From the NCBI GenBank assembly GCA_947383145.1, contig CANDCH010000002.1, forward strand, positions 174,204-238,203: DNA of 64,000 nucleotides, given 5' to 3'. This document shows positions 1-8,627 of this stretch, in pieces. This DNA is from an uncultured bacterium (GTDB lineage Bacteria; Bacillota; Clostridia; Oscillospirales; Oscillospiraceae). Position numbers and translations under genes: made by a program. The notes below the pieces were generated by a model. That model saw only the letters and a list, made by a program, of their open reading frames with translations. It ran no database searches and had not been told where the DNA came from. The stretch's first letter is position 1, and each line of letters starts with the position of its first letter.

Positions 1-46
1 CTCAGACTGCCCACGGCGCTCCCTCCGTTCCCGTCGTTTTGACAAC

Positions 47-76
47 ATTATACGCCGGAAGGGGATGGACTGTCAA
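47..76 (-). promoter_or_regulatory. Leftward sigma-70 type promoter
   Basis: On the minus strand TTGACA (76-71) is followed after 18 bases by TATAAT (52-47), both perfect consensus hexamers. It would fire a gene lying off the left edge of the window. Confidence 0.75.
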
Positions 77-105
77 CGGCCCGGGAAAATTCCGGGGCTG
101 GGGAC

Positions 106-142
106 AATAAAACGCCGGGGCGGCTGGCCCCGGCGTTTTATT
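106..142 (-). terminator. Intrinsic terminator downstream of the DUF4317 gene
   Basis: A perfect 15-bp inverted repeat (arms 106-120 and 128-142) with a 7-base loop, GC-rich core and A/T-rich outer ends. It can terminate in either direction; the nearest gene end is the DUF4317 gene at 243. Confidence 0.8.
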
Positions 143-242
143 GAAGAATGGAGGATAGAATGAAAAAGAAAGGATATCTCTTGCAAGAAATAGACTACGG
201 GAAAGAGGTTACAAAAGTTCGCGGCTAAGTATTACAAAAGTA

Positions 243-1397
243 TTAAATCTTCGCCGCGGGCTGGGCCTCCAGCTCCACGGCCATGCCGTTGACCTCCACG
301 CCCTCCCCGGCGGGTATGAGCAGGTACTTGCGGCCGTCCAGCACCCGGGCCTCCACCTGGCCGGACAGCTCCGGCTTGACGGTGATGGTGATCTCCCCGG
401 CCTTGATCTGGAAGCGCTTGCTGTCGATGAGGTTGGCGGGGTCCAGGGCGGCCCCCTCCCCCAGCCGCTGGCCGCAGTAGTCCTGGAAGGAGGCCACCCG
501 CTCCTCCTCCACGCCGCACTCCCGCAGCATTCCGCCCACGTCCCCCGCCGTCACCGTGAGGGGGTCGGGGCTCTGGCTCTCCTTGTGGAGCTCCATCCGC
601 TCCCGCAGCTGCTCGTGGACGGCCTGGACCAGCTCCATGCTGCACTCCACCCCCAGGGCGTCGGACAGGGCGCTTTCAAAGGCCTCCTTCTGCTCCGGGG
701 CGGACATGGGGGGCTGGACGCCGAACACTCCCTCGATGAACTCGCCGTGGAGGAATTCCGGCTTGCGGATGTAATAGAGGGCGCCGTACAGGTCGGCGGC
801 CCTGCCGTTGAAGGCGGGAAAGAGGAAGCCCAGCTCCGGCGGCGCGGCCAGCTGGCCGGCGGTTTTCATGTGGAGCACGTTGTCCGCCGGGAGGTAGCCC
901 AGCCCGGGCTTGCCCTCCCGCATGGGGCAGACGGCGCACACGATGTAGGAGAACACAGTGTCGGAGGAGTCGTCAAGCAGCTCGCCGCTTTTGGAACGGA
1001 AGGGCACGTCGTAGGCGTCGTGGGCCAGAAGGATGAGATAGTTTTCCTCCCCCAGGTCCAGGCTCTGAATGACCCGCTCGTAGAACCGGCGGCGGAGGGC
1101 GGGGTCCTTCAGCTTGCAGTCCCGCAGGTCCCGGAGGAGCTTGTGCTCCTCCCCCTCCGCCACCTGCCGGGTGGTGAAGGCCACGTCCATGAGGTTGCGG
1201 CCCAGGGAGCCGGACAGGGCCTTTTTCAGCAAAGACAGGCAGCCGTCGGCGTCGTCCTCGCTGAGCAGGGCCAGGGACTGGCCGGTTTCGCCGATGATCT
1301 GCTTGGTGGAGCCCACATAGCAGCCGTACACATGGCTGACGGCGTTTTTATGGGGGCGGAGGCGGCGGCGCAGCTCGCCCACTTCTTTGGTGTTCAT
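243..1397 (-). CDS. DUF4317 family protein
   Basis: A 384-residue protein of unknown function. The N-terminus (MNTKEVGELRRRLRPHKNAV, then YGCYV) matches the conserved opening of the DUF4317 family common in Clostridia. There is no signal peptide or membrane segment, so it is probably cytoplasmic. The last 60 residues look like a small beta-rich domain. It stands alone: its promoter is divergent from the DUF975 gene and a strong terminator follows it. No enzymatic motif was recognised; the family name is from memory of its N-terminal signature. Confidence 0.8.
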   Translation of the reverse strand: MNTKEVGELRRRLRPHKNAVSHVYGCYVGSTKQIIGETGQSLALLSEDDADGCLSLLKKALSGSLGRNLMDVAFTTRQVAEGEEHKLLRDLRDCKLKDPALRRRFYERVIQSLDLGEENYLILLAHDAYDVPFRSKSGELLDDSSDTVFSYIVCAVCPMREGKPGLGYLPADNVLHMKTAGQLAAPPELGFLFPAFNGRAADLYGALYYIRKPEFLHGEFIEGVFGVQPPMSAPEQKEAFESALSDALGVECSMELVQAVHEQLRERMELHKESQSPDPLTVTAGDVGGMLRECGVEEERVASFQDYCGQRLGEGAALDPANLIDSKRFQIKAGEITITVKPELSGQVEARVLDGRKYLLIPAGEGVEVNGMAVELEAQPAAKI

Positions 1398-1451
1398 GGG
1401 TATCCCTCGCTTGTTGTGGATTGCGCCCGGCCGGGCGCGGATGTGAGAGGG

Positions 1452-1480
1452 ATTATATCACATTTGAACGGCGTTGTCAC
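1452..1480 (-). promoter_or_regulatory. Promoter of the DUF4317 gene
   Basis: Minus strand GTGACA (1480-1475), 17-base spacer, TATAAT (1457-1452), about 55 bases upstream of the DUF4317 start. It is back-to-back with the rightward promoter at 1493-1521. Confidence 0.7.
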
Positions 1481-1492
1481 GGGGTGTTTGGG

Positions 1493-1521
1493 TTGCATTT
1501 TTCCGTGGCGTACGGTATAAT
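1493..1521 (+). promoter_or_regulatory. Promoter of the DUF975 gene
   Basis: TTGCAT (1493-1498), 17-base spacer, TATAAT (1516-1521), followed by a GGGAGG ribosome-binding site just before the ATG at 1582. Confidence 0.7.
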
Positions 1522-1581
1522 ATTTTAACGCCGTTTCCGGCGCATAAGGGGCGCGGCCCCTGAGAGAGGGAGGTTTTACCT

Positions 1582-2724
1582 ATGGAATTCAACCGTGCGC
1601 AGCTCAAGCGGAGCGTGAAGCTGTCCATGAAGGAGACCCGGCCCCACCCCATGCTGGTCACCCTGGCGTTCTCCGTGGTGGTGTCGCTGGTGACGTGGCT
1701 CATAAACGGCCTGCTGGGCGGCCTGCTCACCGGGGGCGCGGGCAGCTTTTCCGACACGCTGCTGTTCTATATCCAGATGGGCTATGAGGCGGGAGAGGCC
1801 CTGGAAAAGGCGGTGCTTTCCATGATCAGCCAGGGCCCCGGCGCCATTTTCGGCGTGACGGTGGGGGGCGCCGTGCTGTCCATCCTGCTCTCCCTGTGGC
1901 AGAGCACCATGAACGTGGGCTATGCGGGCTACGCCCTGTCCATGGTCCGGAGGGAGAACCCGCCCCTGCAAAAGGTGTTCTGCGCCCTGCCTCAGATCGG
2001 GCAGGTGTTTATCACCCGCCTGATCACGGGGGTGTTCATCGTCCTGTGGTCGCTGCTGGTGGGGCTGATCTGGTTCGCGGCGGCCGTGGCGCTGGTCATG
2101 CTGGCCGCGGCCCTTGATTCGGAGCTGCTCATAGGGCTGTTTATGCTGCTCTCCATCTTTGCCCTGTGGGCGGGCGCCATATGGATAACGCTGCGCTACG
2201 CCCTGGTGGACTATCTCCTGCTGGACCAGGGCCTGTCCGGCCTGGACGCCGTCCGGGAGAGCAAGCGGCTGATGAAGGGCCGCGTCAAAAAGGCCTTTGT
2301 GCTCCAGCTGTCCTTTTTCGGGTGGTATCTGCTGATGGTGGGCATTGTGTACGCCGCCGCCATCGCCTTCATGGCCCTTCTCGCCGCCCAGATATACGCG
2401 GGCGAGGTGAATCCCGTCGCGGTGGGGGCCATGATGATTTCGCTGCTGGGCTTTGTCCCCGTGGCTATCCTCAGCCTCTGGCTGAAGCCCTATGTCGCCG
2501 GGGCCATGGCGGGGTTCTATGAGTGGGTCCGCGCCGGCGCATCCGGCGGACAGGCCGGACCCGGCGCCGGCGCGGAGGGCTGGGGCGGTCCCGGCGGCTA
2601 CGCCTGGACCCCCGGCGGGAGCTCCGGCACGGGGACAGGGATGGGCCCCAACCCCGGTAGCGGGCAGGGCGGCGGACTCCCGCCCAGGCCCCCAAAAACG
2701 CCCAGGGACGACCCCTGGAACTGA
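1582..2724 (+). CDS. DUF975 family integral membrane protein
   Basis: 380 residues. The N-terminus (FNRAQLKRSVKLSMK) is the short amphipathic lead typical of DUF975 proteins and is followed by about six hydrophobic segments between residues 24 and 310. Conserved-looking cytosolic stretches include an RRENPPLQKVF loop and a DAVRESKRLMKGR segment. The last 60 residues are a Gly/Pro-rich low-complexity tail, probably disordered. The start is supported by GGGAGG 8 bases upstream and a good promoter. Function is unknown for the family. Confidence 0.8.
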   Translation: MEFNRAQLKRSVKLSMKETRPHPMLVTLAFSVVVSLVTWLINGLLGGLLTGGAGSFSDTLLFYIQMGYEAGEALEKAVLSMISQGPGAIFGVTVGGAVLSILLSLWQSTMNVGYAGYALSMVRRENPPLQKVFCALPQIGQVFITRLITGVFIVLWSLLVGLIWFAAAVALVMLAAALDSELLIGLFMLLSIFALWAGAIWITLRYALVDYLLLDQGLSGLDAVRESKRLMKGRVKKAFVLQLSFFGWYLLMVGIVYAAAIAFMALLAAQIYAGEVNPVAVGAMMISLLGFVPVAILSLWLKPYVAGAMAGFYEWVRAGASGGQAGPGAGAEGWGGPGGYAWTPGGSSGTGTGMGPNPGSGQGGGLPPRPPKTPRDDPWN

Positions 2725-2917
2725 GAACCTGTATTCACAACCTCAATTCGCCGTCTGGCCGGAGCTTTTCCCGCCATGCTGCGGTACATTTTCCCGCAAT
2801 CAACCCAATGATTCCCGCGAAAATTTGCCTTGCCTGATGGGAAAATCCCCCGGCCATCCGGCGGCCCCGGCTATGAACGCAGGCGCTAAAACGCGCTGAA
2901 AAAAGGAGCGAGATACC
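2725..2917. other. Intergenic gap upstream of icd
   Basis: 193 bases with no convincing reading frame. An AAAAGGAGCG ribosome-binding site lies just before icd. I did not find a clear promoter; icd could be read from the DUF975 promoter because no terminator-like hairpin separates them. Confidence 0.4.
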
Positions 2918-4117
2918 ATGGATAAGCTGCAAATGAAAACCCCCCTGGTTGAGATGGACGGGGACGAGATGACCCGCATTCTCTGGCGGCAGATCAAGGA
3001 GGAGCTGCTGGAGCCCTATATCGACCTGAAAACCGAGTACTACGACCTGGGCCTCCCGGAGCGGGAGCGCACCCGCGACCAGGTGACCACCGACGCGGCC
3101 CAGGCCAACAAAAAGTACGGCGTGGCCGTCAAATGCGCCACCATCACCCCCAACCAGCAGCGGGTGGAGGAGTATAAGCTGTCCCAGATGTGGAAGTCCC
3201 CCAACGGCACCATCCGGGCCATTCTGGACGGCACCGTGTTCCGGGCCCCCATCATGGTGAAGGGGCTGAACCCGGTGGTGAAAAACTGGCAGGCCCCCAT
3301 CACCATCGCCCGCCACGCCTTCGGCGACGTGTACAAGGCGGCGGAGCTCAAGGTCCCCGGCCCGGGCACGGCGGAGCTGGTGTTCACCGGCGCGGACGGC
3401 GCGGAGACCCGTCGGACCATCCACACCTTTGACGGCCCCGGAATCCTCCAGGGGCAGTTCAACGTGGAGAAATCCATCGCCTCCTTCGCCCGGTCCTGCT
3501 TCCAGTTCGCCCTGGACACCAAGCAGGACCTGTGGTTCTCCACCAAGGACACCATCTCCAAGCAGTACGACCACACCTTCAAGGACATCTTCGCGGAGAT
3601 ATACGAAGGGGAATATGAGGAGAAATTCAAACAGGCTGGCATCACCTACTTCTATACCCTCATCGACGACGCGGTGGCCCGGGTCATCCGCTCCAGGGGG
3701 GGCTTCATCTGGGCCTGCAAGAACTACGACGGCGACGTGATGAGCGACATGGTGTCCACCGCCTTCGGCTCCCTGGCCATGATGACCTCCGTGCTGGTGT
3801 CCCCCGACGGCAATTACGAGTTCGAGGCCGCCCACGGCACCGTCACCCAGCACTACTACCGCCACCTGAAGGGGGAGCAGGTGTCCACCAACCCCATGGC
3901 CACCCTGTTCGCCTGGACGGGGGCGCTGGCCAAGCGGGGGGAACTGGACGATCTACCTGATCTGACCGCCTTTGCCCGCAAGCTGGAAAAGGCGTCCATC
4001 GACACCATCGAAAGCGGCGTGATGACCGGCGATCTGGCGGGCCTGTGGGAGGGGGAGGCCCCCGCCCGCAAGGTGACGGGGCTGGAATTCCTCCGGGCCA
4101 TCCGTTCCCGGCTGTGA
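2918..4117 (+). CDS. icd: Isocitrate dehydrogenase, NADP-dependent
   Basis: 399 residues. Converts isocitrate to 2-oxoglutarate and CO2 with reduction of NADP. The opening LVEMDGDEMTRILW, the KSPNGTIR substrate loop, the IDDAVARVIRSRGGFIWACK catalytic region and the AAHGTVTQHYY cofactor loop are those of the short dimeric, eukaryote-like (type II) IDH rather than the E. coli type. Length is normal for that class. No other TCA gene is beside it; it probably supplies 2-oxoglutarate for glutamate synthesis. A family-B hairpin repeat begins right at its stop codon. Confidence 0.95.
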   Translation: MDKLQMKTPLVEMDGDEMTRILWRQIKEELLEPYIDLKTEYYDLGLPERERTRDQVTTDAAQANKKYGVAVKCATITPNQQRVEEYKLSQMWKSPNGTIRAILDGTVFRAPIMVKGLNPVVKNWQAPITIARHAFGDVYKAAELKVPGPGTAELVFTGADGAETRRTIHTFDGPGILQGQFNVEKSIASFARSCFQFALDTKQDLWFSTKDTISKQYDHTFKDIFAEIYEGEYEEKFKQAGITYFYTLIDDAVARVIRSRGGFIWACKNYDGDVMSDMVSTAFGSLAMMTSVLVSPDGNYEFEAAHGTVTQHYYRHLKGEQVSTNPMATLFAWTGALAKRGELDDLPDLTAFARKLEKASIDTIESGVMTGDLAGLWEGEAPARKVTGLEFLRAIRSRL

Positions 4118-4170
4118 CCTACTTTTTCTTGAAAGAAAAAGTAGGCAAAAAGAACTTTTAGTCCGCTTCC
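4115..4170 (+). repeat. Family-B hairpin repeat at the icd stop codon (terminator-like)
   Basis: Just after the icd TGA comes CTACTTTTTC TTGA GAAAAAGTAG-type dyad symmetry, then AAAAAGAAC..AGTCCG. Related copies lie after the clpE-like gene (about 5128-5203), at about 10650-10720 and, more diverged, after livJ (about 20545-20602). It probably serves as the icd terminator. Confidence 0.7.
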
Positions 4171-4233
4171 GCCGTGGGTGCGCAACCACCTGATGCGACG
4201 GCCACGAGACGGAATTCTCTGGGGGGTATTGTC

Positions 4234-4950
4234 GTGATTTATTTTTTAACCAGTAGCACCTGTATGCCGGATTCCCCGGCACTGAACCCGGCAAACGGCT
4301 TTGTAGACGAGCTGAAAAAGGCCCTGCCGGGAACCTGCCGCGCCCTCTTTATCGCCTCCAACCCGGACGATGACACCAAACTCCGCCGTTTTGCGGAGGA
4401 TATGGAGAGTAGCTTCGCTGAAATCGGTATCCGGTTTTCGGGGCCCTCCCTGCTGTTCCGGGAAACCCAGGACGACTGCGGTTATCTGCTCACCCACTCC
4501 GACGTGATTTTCCTGTGCGGCGGGCACGTCCCCACACAAAATAAATTCTTCCAAGAAATCAATCTTCGGGAGCGTTTGGCAGGCTTCAACGGTGTGGTGG
4601 TCGGCGTCAGCGCAGGCAGCATGAACAGTGCCGACGTGGTGTACGCCCAGCCCGAGGAGCCTGGGGAGGCTGTTGACCCGGACTATGTGCGATTCCTGCC
4701 AGGGCTGGGGCTGACCAAGTACAATATCATCCCCCACTACAACCAGGACAAGGACTGGACGCTGGACGGCATGCGGCTCTATGAGGACATCACCTATGCC
4801 GACAGCATGGGGCATGAATTCTACGTCCTGGTGGACGGCAGCTATATCCTGGGCCGGGACGGGGGCGAGGAGCTGCGGGGGGAGGCGTACCTCATCGCGG
4901 ACGGGTCCATCCGGCAGATCGGCCGGGAGGGCGGCGTCATAGCTCTGTAA
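4234..4950 (+). CDS. Peptidase E-like (S51 family) protein
   Basis: 238 residues from a GTG start; GGGGGG lies 7 bases upstream, and starting here gives a beta-strand opening (MIYFLTSS) typical of the fold. A start further upstream would add an unrelated tail. GVSAGS around residue 126 carries the nucleophile Ser of the class I glutamine-amidotransferase-like S51 peptidases (dipeptidase E, cyanophycinase), and FLCGGHVP near 93-100 is the preceding glycine-rich loop. PHYNQD near 170 probably holds the catalytic His. It may cleave Asp-X dipeptides, but many homologues are uncharacterised. It ends in a strong hairpin terminator. Confidence 0.8.
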   Translation: MIYFLTSSTCMPDSPALNPANGFVDELKKALPGTCRALFIASNPDDDTKLRRFAEDMESSFAEIGIRFSGPSLLFRETQDDCGYLLTHSDVIFLCGGHVPTQNKFFQEINLRERLAGFNGVVVGVSAGSMNSADVVYAQPEEPGEAVDPDYVRFLPGLGLTKYNIIPHYNQDKDWTLDGMRLYEDITYADSMGHEFYVLVDGSYILGRDGGEELRGEAYLIADGSIRQIGREGGVIAL

Positions 4951-4958
4951 AAGGAACA

Positions 4959-4993
4959 GAAGGGCCCGCGCCGGGGAACGGCGCGGGCCCTTC
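4959..4993 (+). terminator. Terminator of the peptidase E-like gene
   Basis: 14-bp GC-rich perfect stem (4959-4972 with 4980-4993) and a 7-base loop, 9 bases after the stop codon. There is no long T-run. Confidence 0.7.
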
Positions 4994-5084
4994 GATCATC
5001 AATTGTGTGTTCCGTTCCGGATACCGTCCAGCCGTCGGGCGGGCATGGCTCGACACCCGCCCGCAGCCGTCAGCGAACTCAACT

Positions 5085-5203
5085 TCTTTTTTTGGTTTCA
5101 GCTTCAGTTCACTGCCGGGCGGCAGCTTTTCTTCAGCCGCCGCGTTCCGTCAGCGGACAAAAGCCCTTTTTGGTTACTTTTTCTCTCAAGGAAAAGTAAC
5201 TCA
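5085..5203 (-). repeat. Family-B hairpin repeat at the clpE stop codon
   Basis: Read on the minus strand, the clpE TGA is followed by GTTACTTTTCC TTGA GAGAAAAAGTAAC, then CAAAAAGGGCTTTTGTCCGC. This is the same design as the repeat after icd. A second, shorter unit with CCGTCAGCG and a T-rich run lies at about 5070-5105. The stretch 4994-5200 holds no gene. Confidence 0.6.
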
Positions 5204-7762
5204 GTCGGTGACGATATTCAGCGTCTCTTCACCGGCGGACAGGGTGATTCTGCCCACCGGGTCGGCATACCGCTGAATCAGCTTGGCGGCGATGGGGTCC
5301 TCCAGGTCCTTCTGAATCTGGCGGCGGAGGTTCCGGGCCCCATAGGCCGCGGAGTAGGATTTTTTCACCAGGTAGTCCAGCACGGACTCGTCGTAGGAGA
5401 AGGCGATGCCCTTGTCCTTCATCACCCCGTCCAGCTCGGACAGCATGATCCGGGCGATGTCCTTGAAGTTGTCCTCGGTGAGCTGGTTGAAGTAGACGAT
5501 CTCATCCACCCGGTTGATGAACTCAGGCCGCAGGAAGGACTCCAGCCCCTTCATGGCCTTTTCCTTCCCCAGCTGGTTGGCGGAGCGGTCGAAGCCCAGG
5601 GAGCCGCCCTTGATGTCGCTGCCCGCGTTGGAGGTCATGACGATGACGGTGTTCTCAAAATTGACCACCTTGCCGTGGGCGTCGGAGATGTGGCCGTCGT
5701 CCAGAATTTGCAGCAGCACGTTGAGCACGTCGGGGTGGGCCTTCTCGATCTCGTCGAAGAGCACCACGGTGTAGGGCTTGCGGCGGATTTTTTCGGTGAG
5801 CTGGCCCGCGTCGTCATAGCCCACGTATCCCGGAGGGGAGCCGATGATCCGGGACACGGAGTGCTTTTCCATGAACTCGCTCATGTCCAGCCGGATCAGG
5901 GATTCGGGGGAGGAGAACAGGTCGGCGGCCAGCTGCTTCACCAGCTCGGTCTTGCCCACGCCGGTGGAGCCCACAAAGATGAAGCTCACCGGCTTGTGCT
6001 TGGCGGAGATGCCCACCCGACCCCGGCGGATGGCGTTGGACACGGCGTTCACCGCGTCGTCCTGGCCCACGATGTGCTCCTTGAGCCGCTGGTCCAGCTT
6101 GGCCAGCCGCTCGAACTCCTGCTCCTGGATGGAGGAGGCGGGAATTTTGGTCCACAGCTCGATGACCCGGGCCAGATGGGCGGCGGTGAGCGGGGGGTCT
6201 CCCTTGGCGGCCAGGGCGTCCCGCTCCCCGGTGAGCTGGGCCTGACGGCTTTTCAGCTCCGCCAGCCGCTGGTACGCCTTGTCGTTGGCGGCGGACTGCA
6301 CCGCCTGCTTCTCGGCGGTGACGGCGGACAGCCTCTCCGCCAGCTCGCCGATCTGCCTCCTCCGGCCCTCCTGCCGCTCCTGGAAGGCGGGGTCGTCCCG
6401 GTTGGGAGCCTCGGCGTCGTCCCGGTTCACCGCCATCTCCAGGGTGTCCCGCTGGCGCTGGAGCCGCTGCTCCTTTTTTTGCAGCTCCTGGAGCTTGGGG
6501 TCGTTCTGCCCGCCGGTGGAGGCCAGCACCACCTCCATCTCCTTGGCGTAGTCGGCCAGCTCCTTGTCGATCTCGGCCAGCCGTGCCAGGTCCTTGTTGT
6601 GGAGGTTCACGTCGGAGGACGCCTCGTCGATGAGGTCGATGGCCTTGTCCGGGAGATAGCGGTCGGTGATATACCGCTCGCTCATGGCCACGGCCTGACG
6701 GCAGATATCCGGGCTGATGGTCACGTGGTGGAAGGACTCGTAATAGGGGGCGATGCCCTTCAAAATCTCCACCGAGTCGTCTATGGAGGGCTCCTCCACG
6801 ATGACGGGCTGGAACCGGCGCTCCAGGGCGGAATCCTTCTCGATGTACTTGCGGTACTCGGTGAGGGTGGTGGCGCCGATCACCTGGATCTCCCCCCGGC
6901 TCAGGGCGGGCTTGAGGATGTTGGCGGCGTTCATGGAGCCCTCCGCGTCCCCGGCGCCCACGATGGAGTGGACCTCGTCGATGACCAGGATGATGCTGCC
7001 CAGCTTCTTCACCTCGTCGATGAGGCCCTTCATGCGGCTCTCGAACTGCCCCCGGAACTGGGTGCCCGCCACCAGGGCGGTGAGGTCCAGCAGGTAAACC
7101 TCCTTATCCAGCAGCTTATAGGGCACGTCCCGGTCGCAGATGCGCTGGGCCAGCCCCTCGGCGATGGCGGTTTTGCCCACGCCGGGATCGCCGATGAGGC
7201 AGGGGTTGTTTTTCTGCCGCCGGTTCAGAATCTGGATGGTCCGCTCGATCTCGCTGGAGCGGCCCACAATGCGGTCCAGCCTGCCCTCCTGGGCCTTGCG
7301 GGTGAGGGAGATGCAGTAGTTCTCCAGAAACTTCCGCTTCTGGCCCGGATTGCGGTCGGTTTTGGCGGGAGCCCTGTCCTCCTTGGCGGCGCCCCCCCGC
7401 TGCATGGGGTCCCGGTCGGGGCCGCTGTCCGACGAGCCGCCGAACAGCTTGTTCAGGAAGGGGAAGGTGGCGGTGCGGCCCTCGTCCTCCTCGCCGTCGC
7501 CGTCCTCCCCCTCGCCCTCGGCGGGGGTCAGGCCCTCCGGCTCCTCCGCGCCGCCAAAGGCGGACATCATCTCGGTGGAGATGGACTCCAGATCCTCGTC
7601 GGAGATGCCCATCTTCTTCATCATGTCGTCCACCGGCTTGATGCCCAGCTCCCGGGCGCACTTGAGGCAGAGGCCCTCGTTTTTGGTCTCGCCGCCCTCA
7701 ATTTTGGTTATGAAGATCACCGCCACGTTTTTGCGGCAGCGGGTACAGAGTGTGGGACGCAT
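5201..7762 (-). CDS. clpE: ClpE-like ATP-dependent Clp protease ATP-binding subunit
   Basis: 853 residues: an AAA+ unfoldase that feeds substrates to ClpP. A zinc finger at the N-terminus (C6, C9, C32, C35) replaces the usual Clp-N domain, as in ClpE and McsA. Residues 45-150 are an acidic/charged linker. The first AAA+ domain has Walker A GDPGVGKT (191-198) and Walker B ILVIDE (258-263). A long charged coiled-coil M region spans about 390-520, and the second Walker A GSTGVGKT is at 598-605. GGSLGF near 730 fits the LGF loop that docks on ClpP. No CtsR heptad repeat was seen upstream. It is named ClpE for the zinc finger; a ClpC-type label is also possible. Confidence 0.88.
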   Translation of the reverse strand: MRPTLCTRCRKNVAVIFITKIEGGETKNEGLCLKCARELGIKPVDDMMKKMGISDEDLESISTEMMSAFGGAEEPEGLTPAEGEGEDGDGEEDEGRTATFPFLNKLFGGSSDSGPDRDPMQRGGAAKEDRAPAKTDRNPGQKRKFLENYCISLTRKAQEGRLDRIVGRSSEIERTIQILNRRQKNNPCLIGDPGVGKTAIAEGLAQRICDRDVPYKLLDKEVYLLDLTALVAGTQFRGQFESRMKGLIDEVKKLGSIILVIDEVHSIVGAGDAEGSMNAANILKPALSRGEIQVIGATTLTEYRKYIEKDSALERRFQPVIVEEPSIDDSVEILKGIAPYYESFHHVTISPDICRQAVAMSERYITDRYLPDKAIDLIDEASSDVNLHNKDLARLAEIDKELADYAKEMEVVLASTGGQNDPKLQELQKKEQRLQRQRDTLEMAVNRDDAEAPNRDDPAFQERQEGRRRQIGELAERLSAVTAEKQAVQSAANDKAYQRLAELKSRQAQLTGERDALAAKGDPPLTAAHLARVIELWTKIPASSIQEQEFERLAKLDQRLKEHIVGQDDAVNAVSNAIRRGRVGISAKHKPVSFIFVGSTGVGKTELVKQLAADLFSSPESLIRLDMSEFMEKHSVSRIIGSPPGYVGYDDAGQLTEKIRRKPYTVVLFDEIEKAHPDVLNVLLQILDDGHISDAHGKVVNFENTVIVMTSNAGSDIKGGSLGFDRSANQLGKEKAMKGLESFLRPEFINRVDEIVYFNQLTEDNFKDIARIMLSELDGVMKDKGIAFSYDESVLDYLVKKSYSAAYGARNLRRQIQKDLEDPIAAKLIQRYADPVGRITLSAGEETLNIVTD

Positions 7763-7910
7763 TGTGTCGCTCCTTTCAGGGGGAGGGAACTCCCCCAGGT
7801 CGGTTTGCAGTTTGCAGTACCATATCAGATAAATATGAACGTGTCATGAATTTTAGAGTGGGAATTTTCTGCGGGACAGGCAAAACCTCGCCGGACTGGA
7901 AGGGCGCGGG

Positions 7911-8588
7911 TCAGGCGGGGAGGCTGTCCAGCAGCTCGCCCAGGCGCTGGACGGTGAACAGGGAGAGCACCGGGGTGTCCGGCTGGGTGGGGACGACTCC
8001 CGCCAGCTGTCCCAGCCACACCAGCACCACGGCGATGAGCCCGCCCTTCACCAGCCCCACGACAAGCCCGCCCGCCAGATTGACCTGGGCCAGAATGGGC
8101 AGCTTGAAGGCCAGGTCCAGGGCGTGGCTCAGCAGGAACCACACCAGCAGCACCGCCAGGAAGATCAGCCCGAACAGCAGCGCCCGTGCGATTCCCAGGG
8201 AGAGGTAGCCCGCCAGGGCCTCCAGCGGGGACAGCGGCCCATGTCCCACCGCGTCGGCGGCCACGCCCTGCTCCAGGAAGCTGGAAAAGCCCTCGAACAG
8301 GCCCTCGTCCTGGATGGAGCGCAGCAGCTCGTCCACGGTGTAGCCGGTCTCCGGATCGGCGGCCGGCTCCGCGTCCGCCCCCCGGATGGTCTGGATGACG
8401 ATGGGGCGCAGAATGCCCGCCACCGGCTCGCAGAACCGCTCCGACAGGAACTGGGCCGCGAAGAAGGCCGCGAACACCGCCGCCAGCCCGCACAGGGACA
8501 GCACCAGTCCCTTTGCCGCCCCCCGCCAGCCGAACAGCGCCAGGAGGACCACAATCGCGAGGTCAAATATGTACGCTTCCATGTTCAC
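7911..8588 (-). CDS. CvpA family membrane protein
   Basis: 225 residues. The start (MNMEAYIFDLAIVVLLALF) and the GWRGAAKGLVLSLCGLAA motif match the CvpA/colicin V production family. There are four hydrophobic segments, at about 8-27, 30-50, 118-145 and 155-180, with a soluble loop between 55 and 115. CvpA proteins are linked to cell-envelope homeostasis in other bacteria, but no reaction is known. It lies 39 bases downstream of the DUF5711 gene and is probably cotranscribed with it. Confidence 0.82.
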   Translation of the reverse strand: MNMEAYIFDLAIVVLLALFGWRGAAKGLVLSLCGLAAVFAAFFAAQFLSERFCEPVAGILRPIVIQTIRGADAEPAADPETGYTVDELLRSIQDEGLFEGFSSFLEQGVAADAVGHGPLSPLEALAGYLSLGIARALLFGLIFLAVLLVWFLLSHALDLAFKLPILAQVNLAGGLVVGLVKGGLIAVVLVWLGQLAGVVPTQPDTPVLSLFTVQRLGELLDSLPA

Positions 8589-8627
8589 AGCACGCTCCTT
8601 TTTCCGCGCCCGCGGCCGGGCGCGGCG

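Noticed and set aside
5003-7849. A 948-codon open frame antisense to the clpE-like gene
   Set aside because: It is a product of high GC and codon bias; translation is His/Gly/Val-rich, without domain, start site or promoter. The minus-strand frame is a clear Clp ATPase.
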